The notes under the pieces: generated by a model
Told to the model about the DNA's origin: nothing
The model's input: only the letters and a program-made list of their open reading frames with translations
The model's database searches: none
Shown: one piece after another, positions 1 to 11,952 of the stretch
Numbering within the stretch: position 1 is the stretch's first letter
Layout: every line of letters starts with the position of its first letter
Program-made: the position numbers and the translations under genes
Assembly: GCF_045679555.1 (NCBI RefSeq)
Contig: NC_092094.1
Coordinates: 18,685,905 to 18,749,904, forward strand
DNA: 64,000 nucleotides
Source: Salvelinus alpinus
Lineage: Eukaryota; Chordata; Actinopteri; Salmoniformes; Salmonidae
Direction: 5' to 3'

Positions 1-89
1 CCAAAAGGAATTTGGCTTCCGCTCTAGCCCGAAGACTCTTTTACAAGTAACAGTCACTGGCGAGGTCTGAAAACACTACCTGCCGCCCT

Positions 90-93
90 AAAA
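90..93 (-). terminator. Pol III T4 terminator of the unit-1 tRNA
   Basis: The plus-strand AAAA is TTTT on the tRNA strand, beginning eight bases after the discriminator. The same run lies at the same offset in the units I read. Four T is the shortest efficient vertebrate Pol III stop, so some read-through into the adjacent unit is possible. Confidence 0.8.
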
Positions 94-100
94 TGGAACA

Positions 101-171
101 TGCATTGGCCGGGAATCGAACCCGGGCCTCCCGCGTGGCAGGCGAGAATTCTACCACTGAACCACCAATGC
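101..171 (-). tRNA. tRNA-Gly (GCC), unit 1
   Basis: The minus strand reads as a 71-nt tRNA with acceptor stem GCATTGG/CCAATGC, discriminator A, D-arm box A around GTGGTTCAGTGG, anticodon loop CTGCCAC (anticodon GCC), and T-arm box B GGTTCGATTCC. As far as I can recall, it equals a vertebrate tRNA-Gly-GCC isodecoder. It decodes GGC and GGU. There is no intron and no encoded CCA. Eleven bases of trailer lead to a run of four T at 90-93 on the minus strand, a minimal RNA polymerase III terminator. This is the reference copy for the array. Confidence 0.97.
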
Positions 172-364
172 TTTGACAGAGATTTAGAGGGGGTTCCCGC
201 TCTCAAACAATACGAGTCGATGGAGTGACTAAACGAAAGAGAAGAATACCACTATCAGGGAACAAGGAATTTCTCAAACTCCGTTGGGCCGTTTTACCCT
301 TCAAACTTCTTCCTCCTCATTCCAGCCTATGTTGCCAACTATGTTTCAGCGATCTGTCACTAAA

Positions 365-525
365 GTTGCTAGATTCCATCTTACCCCCTCCCCTTGTGCT
401 TCTCTGCCTCTGTGCGCCGTTACTGTAGCTTCTCCCACTCTCGTTTGCAGAATTTAGTGTGAAAAATGTTGCTAGATTCCATCTTACCCCCTCCCCTTGT
501 GCTTCTCTGCCTGTGTGCGCAGTTG
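365..525. repeat. Internal direct duplication within each unit
   Basis: A block of roughly 55 bp starting GTTGCTAGATTCCATCTTAC occurs at 365-420 and again at 468-523, offset by 103 bp and differing at a few bases. It lies between the tRNA gene and the end of the LINE homology and recurs in the units I read. Its origin is unknown. Confidence 0.85.
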
Positions 526-539
526 CTGTGACTGTTGCA

Positions 540-1287
540 GGGACTGTGAAGAGACCTCTTGTGGCTTGTCTTGTGGGGTATGTATGCGTGTCCGAGCTGT
601 GTGCTAGTAGTTTAGACAGACAGCTCGGTGCGTTCGACATGTCAATACCTCTCATAAATAAAACTAGTGACGAAGTCAATCTCTCCTCCACTTTCAGCCA
701 GGAGAGATTGACATGCATATTATTAACATTAGCTCTCTGTGTACATCCAAGGGCCAGCCGTGCTGCCCTGTTCTGAGCCAATTGCAATTTTCCTAAGTCA
801 TTTTTGTGGCACCTGACCACACGACTGAACAGTAGTTAAGGTGTGCGACAAAAATAGGACCTGTAGGACCTGCCTTGTTGATAGTGTTGTTAAGAAGGCA
901 GAGCATCGCTTTATTATAGACAGACTTCTCCCCATCTTAGCTACTACTGCGTCAATATGTTTTGACTATGACAGTTTACAATCTAGGGTTACTCCAAGCA
1001 GTTTAGTCATCTCAACTTGCTCAATTTCCACATGACTTATTACAAGATTTAGTTGAGGTTTAGGGTTTAGTGAGTGTTTTGCTCCAAATACAATGCTTTT
1101 AGTTTTATAAATATTTAGGGCTAACTTACTCCTTGCCACCCACTCTGAAACGAACTGCAGCTCTTTGTTGAGTGTTGCAGTCATTTCAGTCGCTGCAGTA
1201 GCTGACGTGTATAGTGTAGAGTCATCCGCATACACATGGCTTTACTCAAAGTCAGTGGCATGTCGTTAGTAAAAATGTACTCAAGGT
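540..1287 (-). pseudogene. Dead LINE reverse-transcriptase fragment (unit 1 representative)
   Basis: Read on the minus strand from the unit boundary, the piece gives a degenerate stretch (IFTNDMPLTLSK), then the catalytic YADDSTLY motif at about 1212-1235, then the thumb-like region (SKLALNIYKTKS, LLGVTLDCKLS), then the C-terminal part (LQLAQNRAARLALG, NLSWLKVEERLTSSLV), and ends at GLFTVP near 540. It covers the palm active site to the C-terminal domain of a non-LTR retrotransposon ORF2, without endonuclease or 3' UTR. A stop follows DCKLS and a frame change lies near GATK at about 812-820. I see the same breaks in the other units, so the LINE copy was dead before the array expanded. Equivalent pieces lie in all 36 units at the same offset. 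I cannot assign the clade with confidence. Confidence 0.88.
675..712. repeat. 13-bp perfect hairpin in S-type units (unit 1 copy)
   Basis: GTCAATCTCTCCT at 675-687 and its exact reverse complement at 700-712 flank a 12-base loop. On the minus strand the arms encode the VNLS and ERLT parts of the reverse transcriptase tail. L-type units have GTCAATAGTCAATACTCC here and lose the hairpin. Confidence 0.85.
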
Positions 1288-1387
1288 CCAAAAGGAATTT
1301 GGCTTCCGCTCTAGCCCGAAGACTCTTTTACAAGTAACAGTCACTGGCGAGGTCTGAAAACACTACCTGCCGCCCTAAAATGGAACA

Positions 1388-1458
1388 TGCATTGGCCGGG
1401 AATCGAACCCGGGCCTCCCGCGTGGCAGGCGAGAATTCTACCACTGAACCACCAATGC
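1388..1458 (-). tRNA. tRNA-Gly (GCC), unit 2
   Basis: Identical to the unit 1 gene; lies in an L-type unit. Confidence 0.97.
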
Positions 1459-1890
1459 TTTGACAGAGATTTAGAGGGGGTTCCCGCTCTCAAACAATAC
1501 GAGTCGATGGAGTGACTAAACGAAAGAGAAGAATACCACTATCAGGGAACAAGGAATTTCTCAAACTCCGTTGGGCCGTTTTACCCTTCAAACTTCTTCC
1601 TCCTCATTCCAGCCTATGTTGCCAACTATGTTTCAGCGATCTGTCACTAAAGTTGCTAGATTCCATCTTACCCCCTCCCCTTGTGCTTCTCTGCCTCTGT
1701 GCGCCGTTACTGTAGCTTCTCCCACTCTCGTTTGCAGAATTTAGTGTGAAAAATGTTGCTAGATTCCATCTTACCCCCTCCCCTTGTGCTTCTCTGCCTG
1801 TGTGCGCAGTTGCTGTGACTGTTGCAGGGACTGTGAAGAGACCTCTTGTGGCTTGTCTTGTGGGGTATGTATGCGTGTCCGAGCTGTGTG

Positions 1891-1937
1891 CTAGTAGTTT
1901 AGACAGACTAGTAGTTTAGACTAGTAGTTTAGACAGA
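1891..1937. repeat. Three-copy CTAGTAGTTTAGA minisatellite of L-type units (unit 2 copy)
   Basis: Copies at 1891-1907, 1908-1920 and 1921-1937 are 17, 13 and 17 bp. S-type units have a single copy. The extra 30 bp plus a 3-bp change 60-90 bp further right make up the whole 33-bp S/L length difference, and the two differences travel together in units 1-28. Confidence 0.9.
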
Positions 1938-2707
1938 CAGCTCGGTGCGTTCGACATGTCAATACCTCTCATAAATAAAACTAGTGACGAAGTCAATAGT
2001 CAATACTCCACTTTCAGCCAGGAGAGATTGACATGCATATTATTAACATTAGCTCTCTGTGTACATCCAAGGGCCAGCCGTGCTGCCCTGTTCTGAGCCA
2101 ATTGCAATTTTCCTAAGTCATTTTTGTGGCACCTGACCACACGACTGAACAGTAGTTAAGGTGTGCGACAAAAATAGGACCTGTAGGACCTGCCTTGTTG
2201 ATAGTGTTGTTAAGAAGGCAGAGCATCGCTTTATTATAGACAGACTTCTCCCCATCTTAGCTACTACTGCGTCAATATGTTTTGACTATGACAGTTTACA
2301 ATCTAGGGTTACTCCAAGCAGTTTAGTCATCTCAACTTGCTCAATTTCCACATGACTTATTACAAGATTTAGTTGAGGTTTAGGGTTTAGTGAGTGTTTT
2401 GCTCCAAATACAATGCTTTTAGTTTTATAAATATTTAGGGCTAACTTACTCCTTGCCACCCACTCTGAAACGAACTGCAGCTCTTTGTTGAGTGTTGCAG
2501 TCATTTCAGTCGCTGCAGTAGCTGACGTGTATAGTGTAGAGTCATCCGCATACACATGGCTTTACTCAAAGTCAGTGGCATGTCGTTAGTAAAAATGTAC
2601 TCAAGGTCCAAAAGGAATTTGGCTTCCGCTCTAGCCCGAAGACTCTTTTACAAGTAACAGTCACTGGCGAGGTCTGAAAACACTACCTGCCGCCCTAAAA
2701 TGGAACA

Positions 2708-2778
2708 TGCATTGGCCGGGAATCGAACCCGGGCCTCCCGCGTGGCAGGCGAGAATTCTACCACTGAACCACCAATGC
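2708..2778 (-). tRNA. tRNA-Gly (GCC), unit 3
   Basis: Identical to the unit 1 gene; L-type unit. Confidence 0.97.
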
Positions 2779-4027
2779 TTTGACAGAGATTTAGAGGGGG
2801 TTCCCGCTCTCAAACAATACGAGTCGATGGAGTGACTAAACGAAAGAGAAGAATACCACTATCAGGGAACAAGGAATTTCTCAAACTCCGTTGGGCCGTT
2901 TTACCCTTCAAACTTCTTCCTCCTCATTCCAGCCTATGTTGCCAACTATGTTTCAGCGATCTGTCACTAAAGTTGCTAGATTCCATCTTACCCCCTCCCC
3001 TTGTGCTTCTCTGCCTCTGTGCGCCGTTACTGTAGCTTCTCCCACTCTCGTTTGCAGAATTTAGTGTGAAAAATGTTGCTAGATTCCATCTTACCCCCTC
3101 CCCTTGTGCTTCTCTGCCTGTGTGCGCAGTTGCTGTGACTGTTGCAGGGACTGTGAAGAGACCTCTTGTGGCTTGTCTTGTGGGGTATGTATGCGTGTCC
3201 GAGCTGTGTGCTAGTAGTTTAGACAGACTAGTAGTTTAGACTAGTAGTTTAGACAGACAGCTCGGTGCGTTCGACATGTCAATACCTCTCATAAATAAAA
3301 CTAGTGACGAAGTCAATAGTCAATACTCCACTTTCAGCCAGGAGAGATTGACATGCATATTATTAACATTAGCTCTCTGTGTACATCCAAGGGCCAGCCG
3401 TGCTGCCCTGTTCTGAGCCAATTGCAATTTTCCTAAGTCATTTTTGTGGCACCTGACCACACGACTGAACAGTAGTTAAGGTGTGCGACAAAAATAGGAC
3501 CTGTAGGACCTGCCTTGTTGATAGTGTTGTTAAGAAGGCAGAGCATCGCTTTATTATAGACAGACTTCTCCCCATCTTAGCTACTACTGCGTCAATATGT
3601 TTTGACTATGACAGTTTACAATCTAGGGTTACTCCAAGCAGTTTAGTCATCTCAACTTGCTCAATTTCCACATGACTTATTACAAGATTTAGTTGAGGTT
3701 TAGGGTTTAGTGAGTGTTTTGCTCCAAATACAATGCTTTTAGTTTTATAAATATTTAGGGCTAACTTACTCCTTGCCACCCACTCTGAAACGAACTGCAG
3801 CTCTTTGTTGAGTGTTGCAGTCATTTCAGTCGCTGCAGTAGCTGACGTGTATAGTGTAGAGTCATCCGCATACACATGGCTTTACTCAAAGTCAGTGGCA
3901 TGTCGTTAGTAAAAATGTACTCAAGGTCCAAAAGGAATTTGGCTTCCGCTCTAGCCCGAAGACTCTTTTACAAGTAACAGTCACTGGCGAGGTCTGAAAA
4001 CACTACCTGCCGCCCTAAAATGGAACA

Positions 4028-4098
4028 TGCATTGGCCGGGAATCAAACCCGGGCCTCCCGCGTGGCAGGCGAGAATTCTACCACTGAACCACCAATGC
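4028..4098 (-). tRNA. tRNA-Gly (GCC) variant with T-loop C56T, unit 4
   Basis: The T loop reads TTTGATT instead of TTCGATT, so position 56 is T rather than C. C56 is nearly invariant, pairs with G19 to join the D and T loops, and is also a core base of the Pol III box B. The rest of the gene, including anticodon GCC, is unchanged. By family knowledge this copy should be transcribed or folded poorly, so it may be a tRNA pseudogene. Confidence 0.9.
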
Positions 4099-5314
4099 TT
4101 TGACAGAGATTTAGAGGGGGTTCCCGCTCTCAAACAATACGAGTCGATGGAGTGACTAAACGAAAGAGAAGAATACCACTATCAGGGAACAAGGAATTTC
4201 TCAAACTCCGTTGGGCCGTTTTACCCTTCAAACTTCTTCCTCCTCATTCCAGCCTATGTTGCCAACTATGTTTCAGCGATCTGTCACTAAAGTTGCTAGA
4301 TTCCATCTTACCCCCTCCCCTTGTGCTTCTCTGCCTCTGTGCGCCGTTACTGTAGCTTCTCCCACTCTCGTTTGCAGAATTTAGTGTGAAAAATGTTGCT
4401 AGATTCCATCTTACCCCCTCCCCTTGTGCTTCTCTGCCTGTGTGCGCAGTTGCTGTGACTGTTGCAGGGACTGTGAAGAGACCTCTTGTGGCTTGTCTTG
4501 TGGGGTATGTATGCGTGTCCGAGCTGTGTGCTAGTAGTTTAGACAGACAGCTCGGTGCGTTCGACATGTCAATACCTCTCATAAATAAAACTAGTGACGA
4601 AGTCAATCTCTCCTCCACTTTCAGCCAGGAGAGATTGACATGCATATTATTAACATTAGCTCTCTGTGTACATCCAAGGGCCAGCCGTGCTGCCCTGTTC
4701 TGAGCCAATTGCAATTTTCCTAAGTCATTTTTGTGGCACCTGACCACACGACTGAACAGTAGTTAAGGTGTGCGACAAAAATAGGACCTGTAGGACCTGC
4801 CTTGTTGATAGTGTTGTTAAGAAGGCAGAGCATCGCTTTATTATAGACAGACTTCTCCCCATCTTAGCTACTACTGCGTCAATATGTTTTGACTATGACA
4901 GTTTACAATCTAGGGTTACTCCAAGCAGTTTAGTCATCTCAACTTGCTCAATTTCCACATGACTTATTACAAGATTTAGTTGAGGTTTAGGGTTTAGTGA
5001 GTGTTTTGCTCCAAATACAATGCTTTTAGTTTTATAAATATTTAGGGCTAACTTACTCCTTGCCACCCACTCTGAAACGAACTGCAGCTCTTTGTTGAGT
5101 GTTGCAGTCATTTCAGTCGCTGCAGTAGCTGACGTGTATAGTGTAGAGTCATCCGCATACACATGGCTTTACTCAAAGTCAGTGGCATGTCGTTAGTAAA
5201 AATGTACTCAAGGTCCAAAAGGAATTTGGCTTCCGCTCTAGCCCGAAGACTCTTTTACAAGTAACAGTCACTGGCGAGGTCTGAAAACACTACCTGCCGC
5301 CCTAAAATGGAACA

Positions 5315-5385
5315 TGCATTGGCCGGGAATCGAACCCGGGCCTCCCGCGTGGCAGGCGAGAATTCTACCACTGAACCACCAATGC
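5315..5385 (-). tRNA. tRNA-Gly (GCC), unit 5
   Basis: Identical to the unit 1 gene; L-type unit. Confidence 0.97.
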
Positions 5386-6634
5386 TTTGACAGAGATTTA
5401 GAGGGGGTTCCCGCTCTCAAACAATACGAGTCGATGGAGTGACTAAACGAAAGAGAAGAATACCACTATCAGGGAACAAGGAATTTCTCAAACTCCGTTG
5501 GGCCGTTTTACCCTTCAAACTTCTTCCTCCTCATTCCAGCCTATGTTGCCAACTATGTTTCAGCGATCTGTCACTAAAGTTGCTAGATTCCATCTTACCC
5601 CCTCCCCTTGTGCTTCTCTGCCTCTGTGCGCCGTTACTGTAGCTTCTCCCACTCTCGTTTGCAGAATTTAGTGTGAAAAATGTTGCTAGATTCCATCTTA
5701 CCCCCTCCCCTTGTGCTTCTCTGCCTGTGTGCGCAGTTGCTGTGACTGTTGCAGGGACTGTGAAGAGACCTCTTGTGGCTTGTCTTGTGGGGTATGTATG
5801 CGTGTCCGAGCTGTGTGCTAGTAGTTTAGACAGACTAGTAGTTTAGACTAGTAGTTTAGACAGACAGCTCGGTGCGTTCGACATGTCAATACCTCTCATA
5901 AATAAAACTAGTGACGAAGTCAATAGTCAATACTCCACTTTCAGCCAGGAGAGATTGACATGCATATTATTAACATTAGCTCTCTGTGTACATCCAAGGG
6001 CCAGCCGTGCTGCCCTGTTCTGAGCCAATTGCAATTTTCCTAAGTCATTTTTGTGGCACCTGACCACACGACTGAACAGTAGTTAAGGTGTGCGACAAAA
6101 ATAGGACCTGTAGGACCTGCCTTGTTGATAGTGTTGTTAAGAAGGCAGAGCATCGCTTTATTATAGACAGACTTCTCCCCATCTTAGCTACTACTGCGTC
6201 AATATGTTTTGACTATGACAGTTTACAATCTAGGGTTACTCCAAGCAGTTTAGTCATCTCAACTTGCTCAATTTCCACATGACTTATTACAAGATTTAGT
6301 TGAGGTTTAGGGTTTAGTGAGTGTTTTGCTCCAAATACAATGCTTTTAGTTTTATAAATATTTAGGGCTAACTTACTCCTTGCCACCCACTCTGAAACGA
6401 ACTGCAGCTCTTTGTTGAGTGTTGCAGTCATTTCAGTCGCTGCAGTAGCTGACGTGTATAGTGTAGAGTCATCCGCATACACATGGCTTTACTCAAAGTC
6501 AGTGGCATGTCGTTAGTAAAAATGTACTCAAGGTCCAAAAGGAATTTGGCTTCCGCTCTAGCCCGAAGACTCTTTTACAAGTAACAGTCACTGGCGAGGT
6601 CTGAAAACACTACCTGCCGCCCTAAAATGGAACA

Positions 6635-6705
6635 TGCATTGGCCGGGAATCGAACCCGGGCCTCCCGCGTGGCAGGCGAGAATTCTACCACTGAACCACC
6701 AATGC
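6635..6705 (-). tRNA. tRNA-Gly (GCC), unit 6
   Basis: Identical to the unit 1 gene; L-type unit. Confidence 0.97.
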
Positions 6706-7954
6706 TTTGACAGAGATTTAGAGGGGGTTCCCGCTCTCAAACAATACGAGTCGATGGAGTGACTAAACGAAAGAGAAGAATACCACTATCAGGGAACAAG
6801 GAATTTCTCAAACTCCGTTGGGCCGTTTTACCCTTCAAACTTCTTCCTCCTCATTCCAGCCTATGTTGCCAACTATGTTTCAGCGATCTGTCACTAAAGT
6901 TGCTAGATTCCATCTTACCCCCTCCCCTTGTGCTTCTCTGCCTCTGTGCGCCGTTACTGTAGCTTCTCCCACTCTCGTTTGCAGAATTTAGTGTGAAAAA
7001 TGTTGCTAGATTCCATCTTACCCCCTCCCCTTGTGCTTCTCTGCCTGTGTGCGCAGTTGCTGTGACTGTTGCAGGGACTGTGAAGAGACCTCTTGTGGCT
7101 TGTCTTGTGGGGTATGTATGCGTGTCCGAGCTGTGTGCTAGTAGTTTAGACAGACTAGTAGTTTAGACTAGTAGTTTAGACAGACAGCTCGGTGCGTTCG
7201 ACATGTCAATACCTCTCATAAATAAAACTAGTGACGAAGTCAATAGTCAATACTCCACTTTCAGCCAGGAGAGATTGACATGCATATTATTAACATTAGC
7301 TCTCTGTGTACATCCAAGGGCCAGCCGTGCTGCCCTGTTCTGAGCCAATTGCAATTTTCCTAAGTCATTTTTGTGGCACCTGACCACACGACTGAACAGT
7401 AGTTAAGGTGTGCGACAAAAATAGGACCTGTAGGACCTGCCTTGTTGATAGTGTTGTTAAGAAGGCAGAGCATCGCTTTATTATAGACAGACTTCTCCCC
7501 ATCTTAGCTACTACTGCGTCAATATGTTTTGACTATGACAGTTTACAATCTAGGGTTACTCCAAGCAGTTTAGTCATCTCAACTTGCTCAATTTCCACAT
7601 GACTTATTACAAGATTTAGTTGAGGTTTAGGGTTTAGTGAGTGTTTTGCTCCAAATACAATGCTTTTAGTTTTATAAATATTTAGGGCTAACTTACTCCT
7701 TGCCACCCACTCTGAAACGAACTGCAGCTCTTTGTTGAGTGTTGCAGTCATTTCAGTCGCTGCAGTAGCTGACGTGTATAGTGTAGAGTCATCCGCATAC
7801 ACATGGCTTTACTCAAAGTCAGTGGCATGTCGTTAGTAAAAATGTACTCAAGGTCCAAAAGGAATTTGGCTTCCACTCTAGCCCGAAGACTCTTTTACAA
7901 GTAACAGTCACTGGCGAGGTCTGAAAACACTACCTGCCGCCCTAAAATGGAACA

Positions 7955-8025
7955 TGCATTGGCCGGGAATCGAACCCGGGCCTCCCGCGTGGCAGGCGAG
8001 AATTCTACCACTGAACCACCAATGC
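7955..8025 (-). tRNA. tRNA-Gly (GCC), unit 7
   Basis: Identical to the unit 1 gene; L-type unit that also carries the private A at 7875. Confidence 0.97.
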
Positions 8026-9274
8026 TTTGACAGAGATTTAGAGGGGGTTCCCGCTCTCAAACAATACGAGTCGATGGAGTGACTAAACGAAAGAGAAGAA
8101 TACCACTATCAGGGAACAAGGAATTTCTCAAACTCCGTTGGGCCGTTTTACCCTTCAAACTTCTTCCTCCTCATTCCAGCCTATGTTGCCAACTATGTTT
8201 CAGCGATCTGTCACTAAAGTTGCTAGATTCCATCTTACCCCCTCCCCTTGTGCTTCTCTGCCTCTGTGCGCCGTTACTGTAGCTTCTCCCACTCTCGTTT
8301 GCAGAATTTAGTGTGAAAAATGTTGCTAGATTCCATCTTACCCCCTCCCCTTGTGCTTCTCTGCCTGTGTGCGCAGTTGCTGTGACTGTTGCAGGGACTG
8401 TGAAGAGACCTCTTGTGGCTTGTCTTGTGGGGTATGTATGCGTGTCCGAGCTGTGTGCTAGTAGTTTAGACAGACTAGTAGTTTAGACTAGTAGTTTAGA
8501 CAGACAGCTCGGTGCGTTCGACATGTCAATACCTCTCATAAATAAAACTAGTGACGAAGTCAATAGTCAATACTCCACTTTCAGCCAGGAGAGATTGACA
8601 TGCATATTATTAACATTAGCTCTCTGTGTACATCCAAGGGCCAGCCGTGCTGCCCTGTTCTGAGCCAATTGCAATTTTCCTAAGTCATTTTTGTGGCACC
8701 TGACCACACGACTGAACAGTAGTTAAGGTGTGCGACAAAAATAGGACCTGTAGGACCTGCCTTGTTGATAGTGTTGTTAAGAAGGCAGAGCATCGCTTTA
8801 TTATAGACAGACTTCTCCCCATCTTAGCTACTACTGCGTCAATATGTTTTGACTATGACAGTTTACAATCTAGGGTTACTCCAAGCAGTTTAGTCATCTC
8901 AACTTGCTCAATTTCCACATGACTTATTACAAGATTTAGTTGAGGTTTAGGGTTTAGTGAGTGTTTTGCTCCAAATACAATGCTTTTAGTTTTATAAATA
9001 TTTAGGGCTAACTTACTCCTTGCCACCCACTCTGAAACGAACTGCAGCTCTTTGTTGAGTGTTGCAGTCATTTCAGTCGCTGCAGTAGCTGACGTGTATA
9101 GTGTAGAGTCATCCGCATACACATGGCTTTACTCAAAGTCAGTGGCATGTCGTTAGTAAAAATGTACTCAAGGTCCAAAAGGAATTTGGCTTCCACTCTA
9201 GCCCGAAGACTCTTTTACAAGTAACAGTCACTGGCGAGGTCTGAAAACACTACCTGCCGCCCTAAAATGGAACA

Positions 9275-9345
9275 TGCATTGGCCGGGAATCGAACCCGGG
9301 CCTCCCGCGTGGCAGGCGAGAATTCTACCACTGAACCACCAATGC
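9275..9345 (-). tRNA. tRNA-Gly (GCC), unit 8
   Basis: Identical to the unit 1 gene; L-type unit sharing the unit 7 variant base (A at 9195). Confidence 0.97.
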
Positions 9346-10594
9346 TTTGACAGAGATTTAGAGGGGGTTCCCGCTCTCAAACAATACGAGTCGATGGAGT
9401 GACTAAACGAAAGAGAAGAATACCACTATCAGGGAACAAGGAATTTCTCAAACTCCGTTGGGCCGTTTTACCCTTCAAACTTCTTCCTCCTCATTCCAGC
9501 CTATGTTGCCAACTATGTTTCAGCGATCTGTCACTAAAGTTGCTAGATTCCATCTTACCCCCTCCCCTTGTGCTTCTCTGCCTCTGTGCGCCGTTACTGT
9601 AGCTTCTCCCACTCTCGTTTGCAGAATTTAGTGTGAAAAATGTTGCTAGATTCCATCTTACCCCCTCCCCTTGTGCTTCTCTGCCTGTGTGCGCAGTTGC
9701 TGTGACTGTTGCAGGGACTGTGAAGAGACCTCTTGTGGCTTGTCTTGTGGGGTATGTATGCGTGTCCGAGCTGTGTGCTAGTAGTTTAGACAGACTAGTA
9801 GTTTAGACTAGTAGTTTAGACAGACAGCTCGGTGCGTTCGACATGTCAATACCTCTCATAAATAAAACTAGTGACGAAGTCAATAGTCAATACTCCACTT
9901 TCAGCCAGGAGAGATTGACATGCATATTATTAACATTAGCTCTCTGTGTACATCCAAGGGCCAGCCGTGCTGCCCTGTTCTGAGCCAATTGCAATTTTCC
10001 TAAGTCATTTTTGTGGCACCTGACCACACGACTGAACAGTAGTTAAGGTGTGCGACAAAAATAGGACCTGTAGGACCTGCCTTGTTGATAGTGTTGTTAA
10101 GAAGGCAGAGCATCGCTTTATTATAGACAGACTTCTCCCCATCTTAGCTACTACTGCGTCAATATGTTTTGACTATGACAGTTTACAATCTAGGGTTACT
10201 CCAAGCAGTTTAGTCATCTCAACTTGCTCAATTTCCACATGACTTATTACAAGATTTAGTTGAGGTTTAGGGTTTAGTGAGTGTTTTGCTCCAAATACAA
10301 TGCTTTTAGTTTTATAAATATTTAGGGCTAACTTACTCCTTGCCACCCACTCTGAAACGAACTGCAGCTCTTTGTTGAGTGTTGCAGTCATTTCAGTCGC
10401 TGCAGTAGCTGACGTGTATAGTGTAGAGTCATCCGCATACACATGGCTTTACTCAAAGTCAGTGGCATGTCGTTAGTAAAAATGTACTCAAGGTCCAAAA
10501 GGAATTTGGCTTCCGCTCTAGCCCGAAGACTCTTTTACAAGTAACAGTCACTGGCGAGGTCTGAAAACACTACCTGCCGCCCTAAAATGGAACA

Positions 10595-10665
10595 TGCATT
10601 GGCCGGGAATCGAACCCGGGCCTCCCGCGTGGCAGGCGAGAATTCTACCACTGAACCACCAATGC
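10595..10665 (-). tRNA. tRNA-Gly (GCC), unit 9
   Basis: Identical to the unit 1 gene; first of eight consecutive S-type units. Confidence 0.97.
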
Positions 10666-11881
10666 TTTGACAGAGATTTAGAGGGGGTTCCCGCTCTCAA
10701 ACAATACGAGTCGATGGAGTGACTAAACGAAAGAGAAGAATACCACTATCAGGGAACAAGGAATTTCTCAAACTCCGTTGGGCCGTTTTACCCTTCAAAC
10801 TTCTTCCTCCTCATTCCAGCCTATGTTGCCAACTATGTTTCAGCGATCTGTCACTAAAGTTGCTAGATTCCATCTTACCCCCTCCCCTTGTGCTTCTCTG
10901 CCTCTGTGCGCCGTTACTGTAGCTTCTCCCACTCTCGTTTGCAGAATTTAGTGTGAAAAATGTTGCTAGATTCCATCTTACCCCCTCCCCTTGTGCTTCT
11001 CTGCCTGTGTGCGCAGTTGCTGTGACTGTTGCAGGGACTGTGAAGAGACCTCTTGTGGCTTGTCTTGTGGGGTATGTATGCGTGTCCGAGCTGTGTGCTA
11101 GTAGTTTAGACAGACAGCTCGGTGCGTTCGACATGTCAATACCTCTCATAAATAAAACTAGTGACGAAGTCAATCTCTCCTCCACTTTCAGCCAGGAGAG
11201 ATTGACATGCATATTATTAACATTAGCTCTCTGTGTACATCCAAGGGCCAGCCGTGCTGCCCTGTTCTGAGCCAATTGCAATTTTCCTAAGTCATTTTTG
11301 TGGCACCTGACCACACGACTGAACAGTAGTTAAGGTGTGCGACAAAAATAGGACCTGTAGGACCTGCCTTGTTGATAGTGTTGTTAAGAAGGCAGAGCAT
11401 CGCTTTATTATAGACAGACTTCTCCCCATCTTAGCTACTACTGCGTCAATATGTTTTGACTATGACAGTTTACAATCTAGGGTTACTCCAAGCAGTTTAG
11501 TCATCTCAACTTGCTCAATTTCCACATGACTTATTACAAGATTTAGTTGAGGTTTAGGGTTTAGTGAGTGTTTTGCTCCAAATACAATGCTTTTAGTTTT
11601 ATAAATATTTAGGGCTAACTTACTCCTTGCCACCCACTCTGAAACGAACTGCAGCTCTTTGTTGAGTGTTGCAGTCATTTCAGTCGCTGCAGTAGCTGAC
11701 GTGTATAGTGTAGAGTCATCCGCATACACACGGCTTTACTCAAAGTCAGTGGCATGTCGTTAGTAAAAATGTACTCAAGGTCCAAAAGGAATTTGGCTTC
11801 CGCTCTAGCCCGAAGACTCTTTTACAAGTAACAGTCACTGGCGAGGTCTGAAAACACTACCTGCCGCCCTAAAATGGAACA

Positions 11882-11952
11882 TGCATTGGCCGGGAATCGA
11901 ACCCGGGCCTCCCGCGTGGCAGGCGAGAATTCTACCACTGAACCACCAATGC
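11882..11952 (-). tRNA. tRNA-Gly (GCC), unit 10
   Basis: Identical to the unit 1 gene; S-type unit. Confidence 0.97.

Noticed and set aside
225-428. 67-codon plus-strand open frame, repeated in every unit
   Set aside because: It begins at a non-ATG codon beside the tRNA, matches no family I know, and its repetition only reflects the tandem array.
459-776. 105-codon plus-strand open frame in S units
   Set aside because: It is the antisense shadow of the LINE reverse-transcriptase tail on the minus strand and is lost in L units.
1058-1076. Telomere-like GGTTTAGGGTTTAG in each unit
   Set aside because: Only two motif copies occur, and on the minus strand they encode the LINE residues LNPKPQLN, so no telomeric repeat is present.
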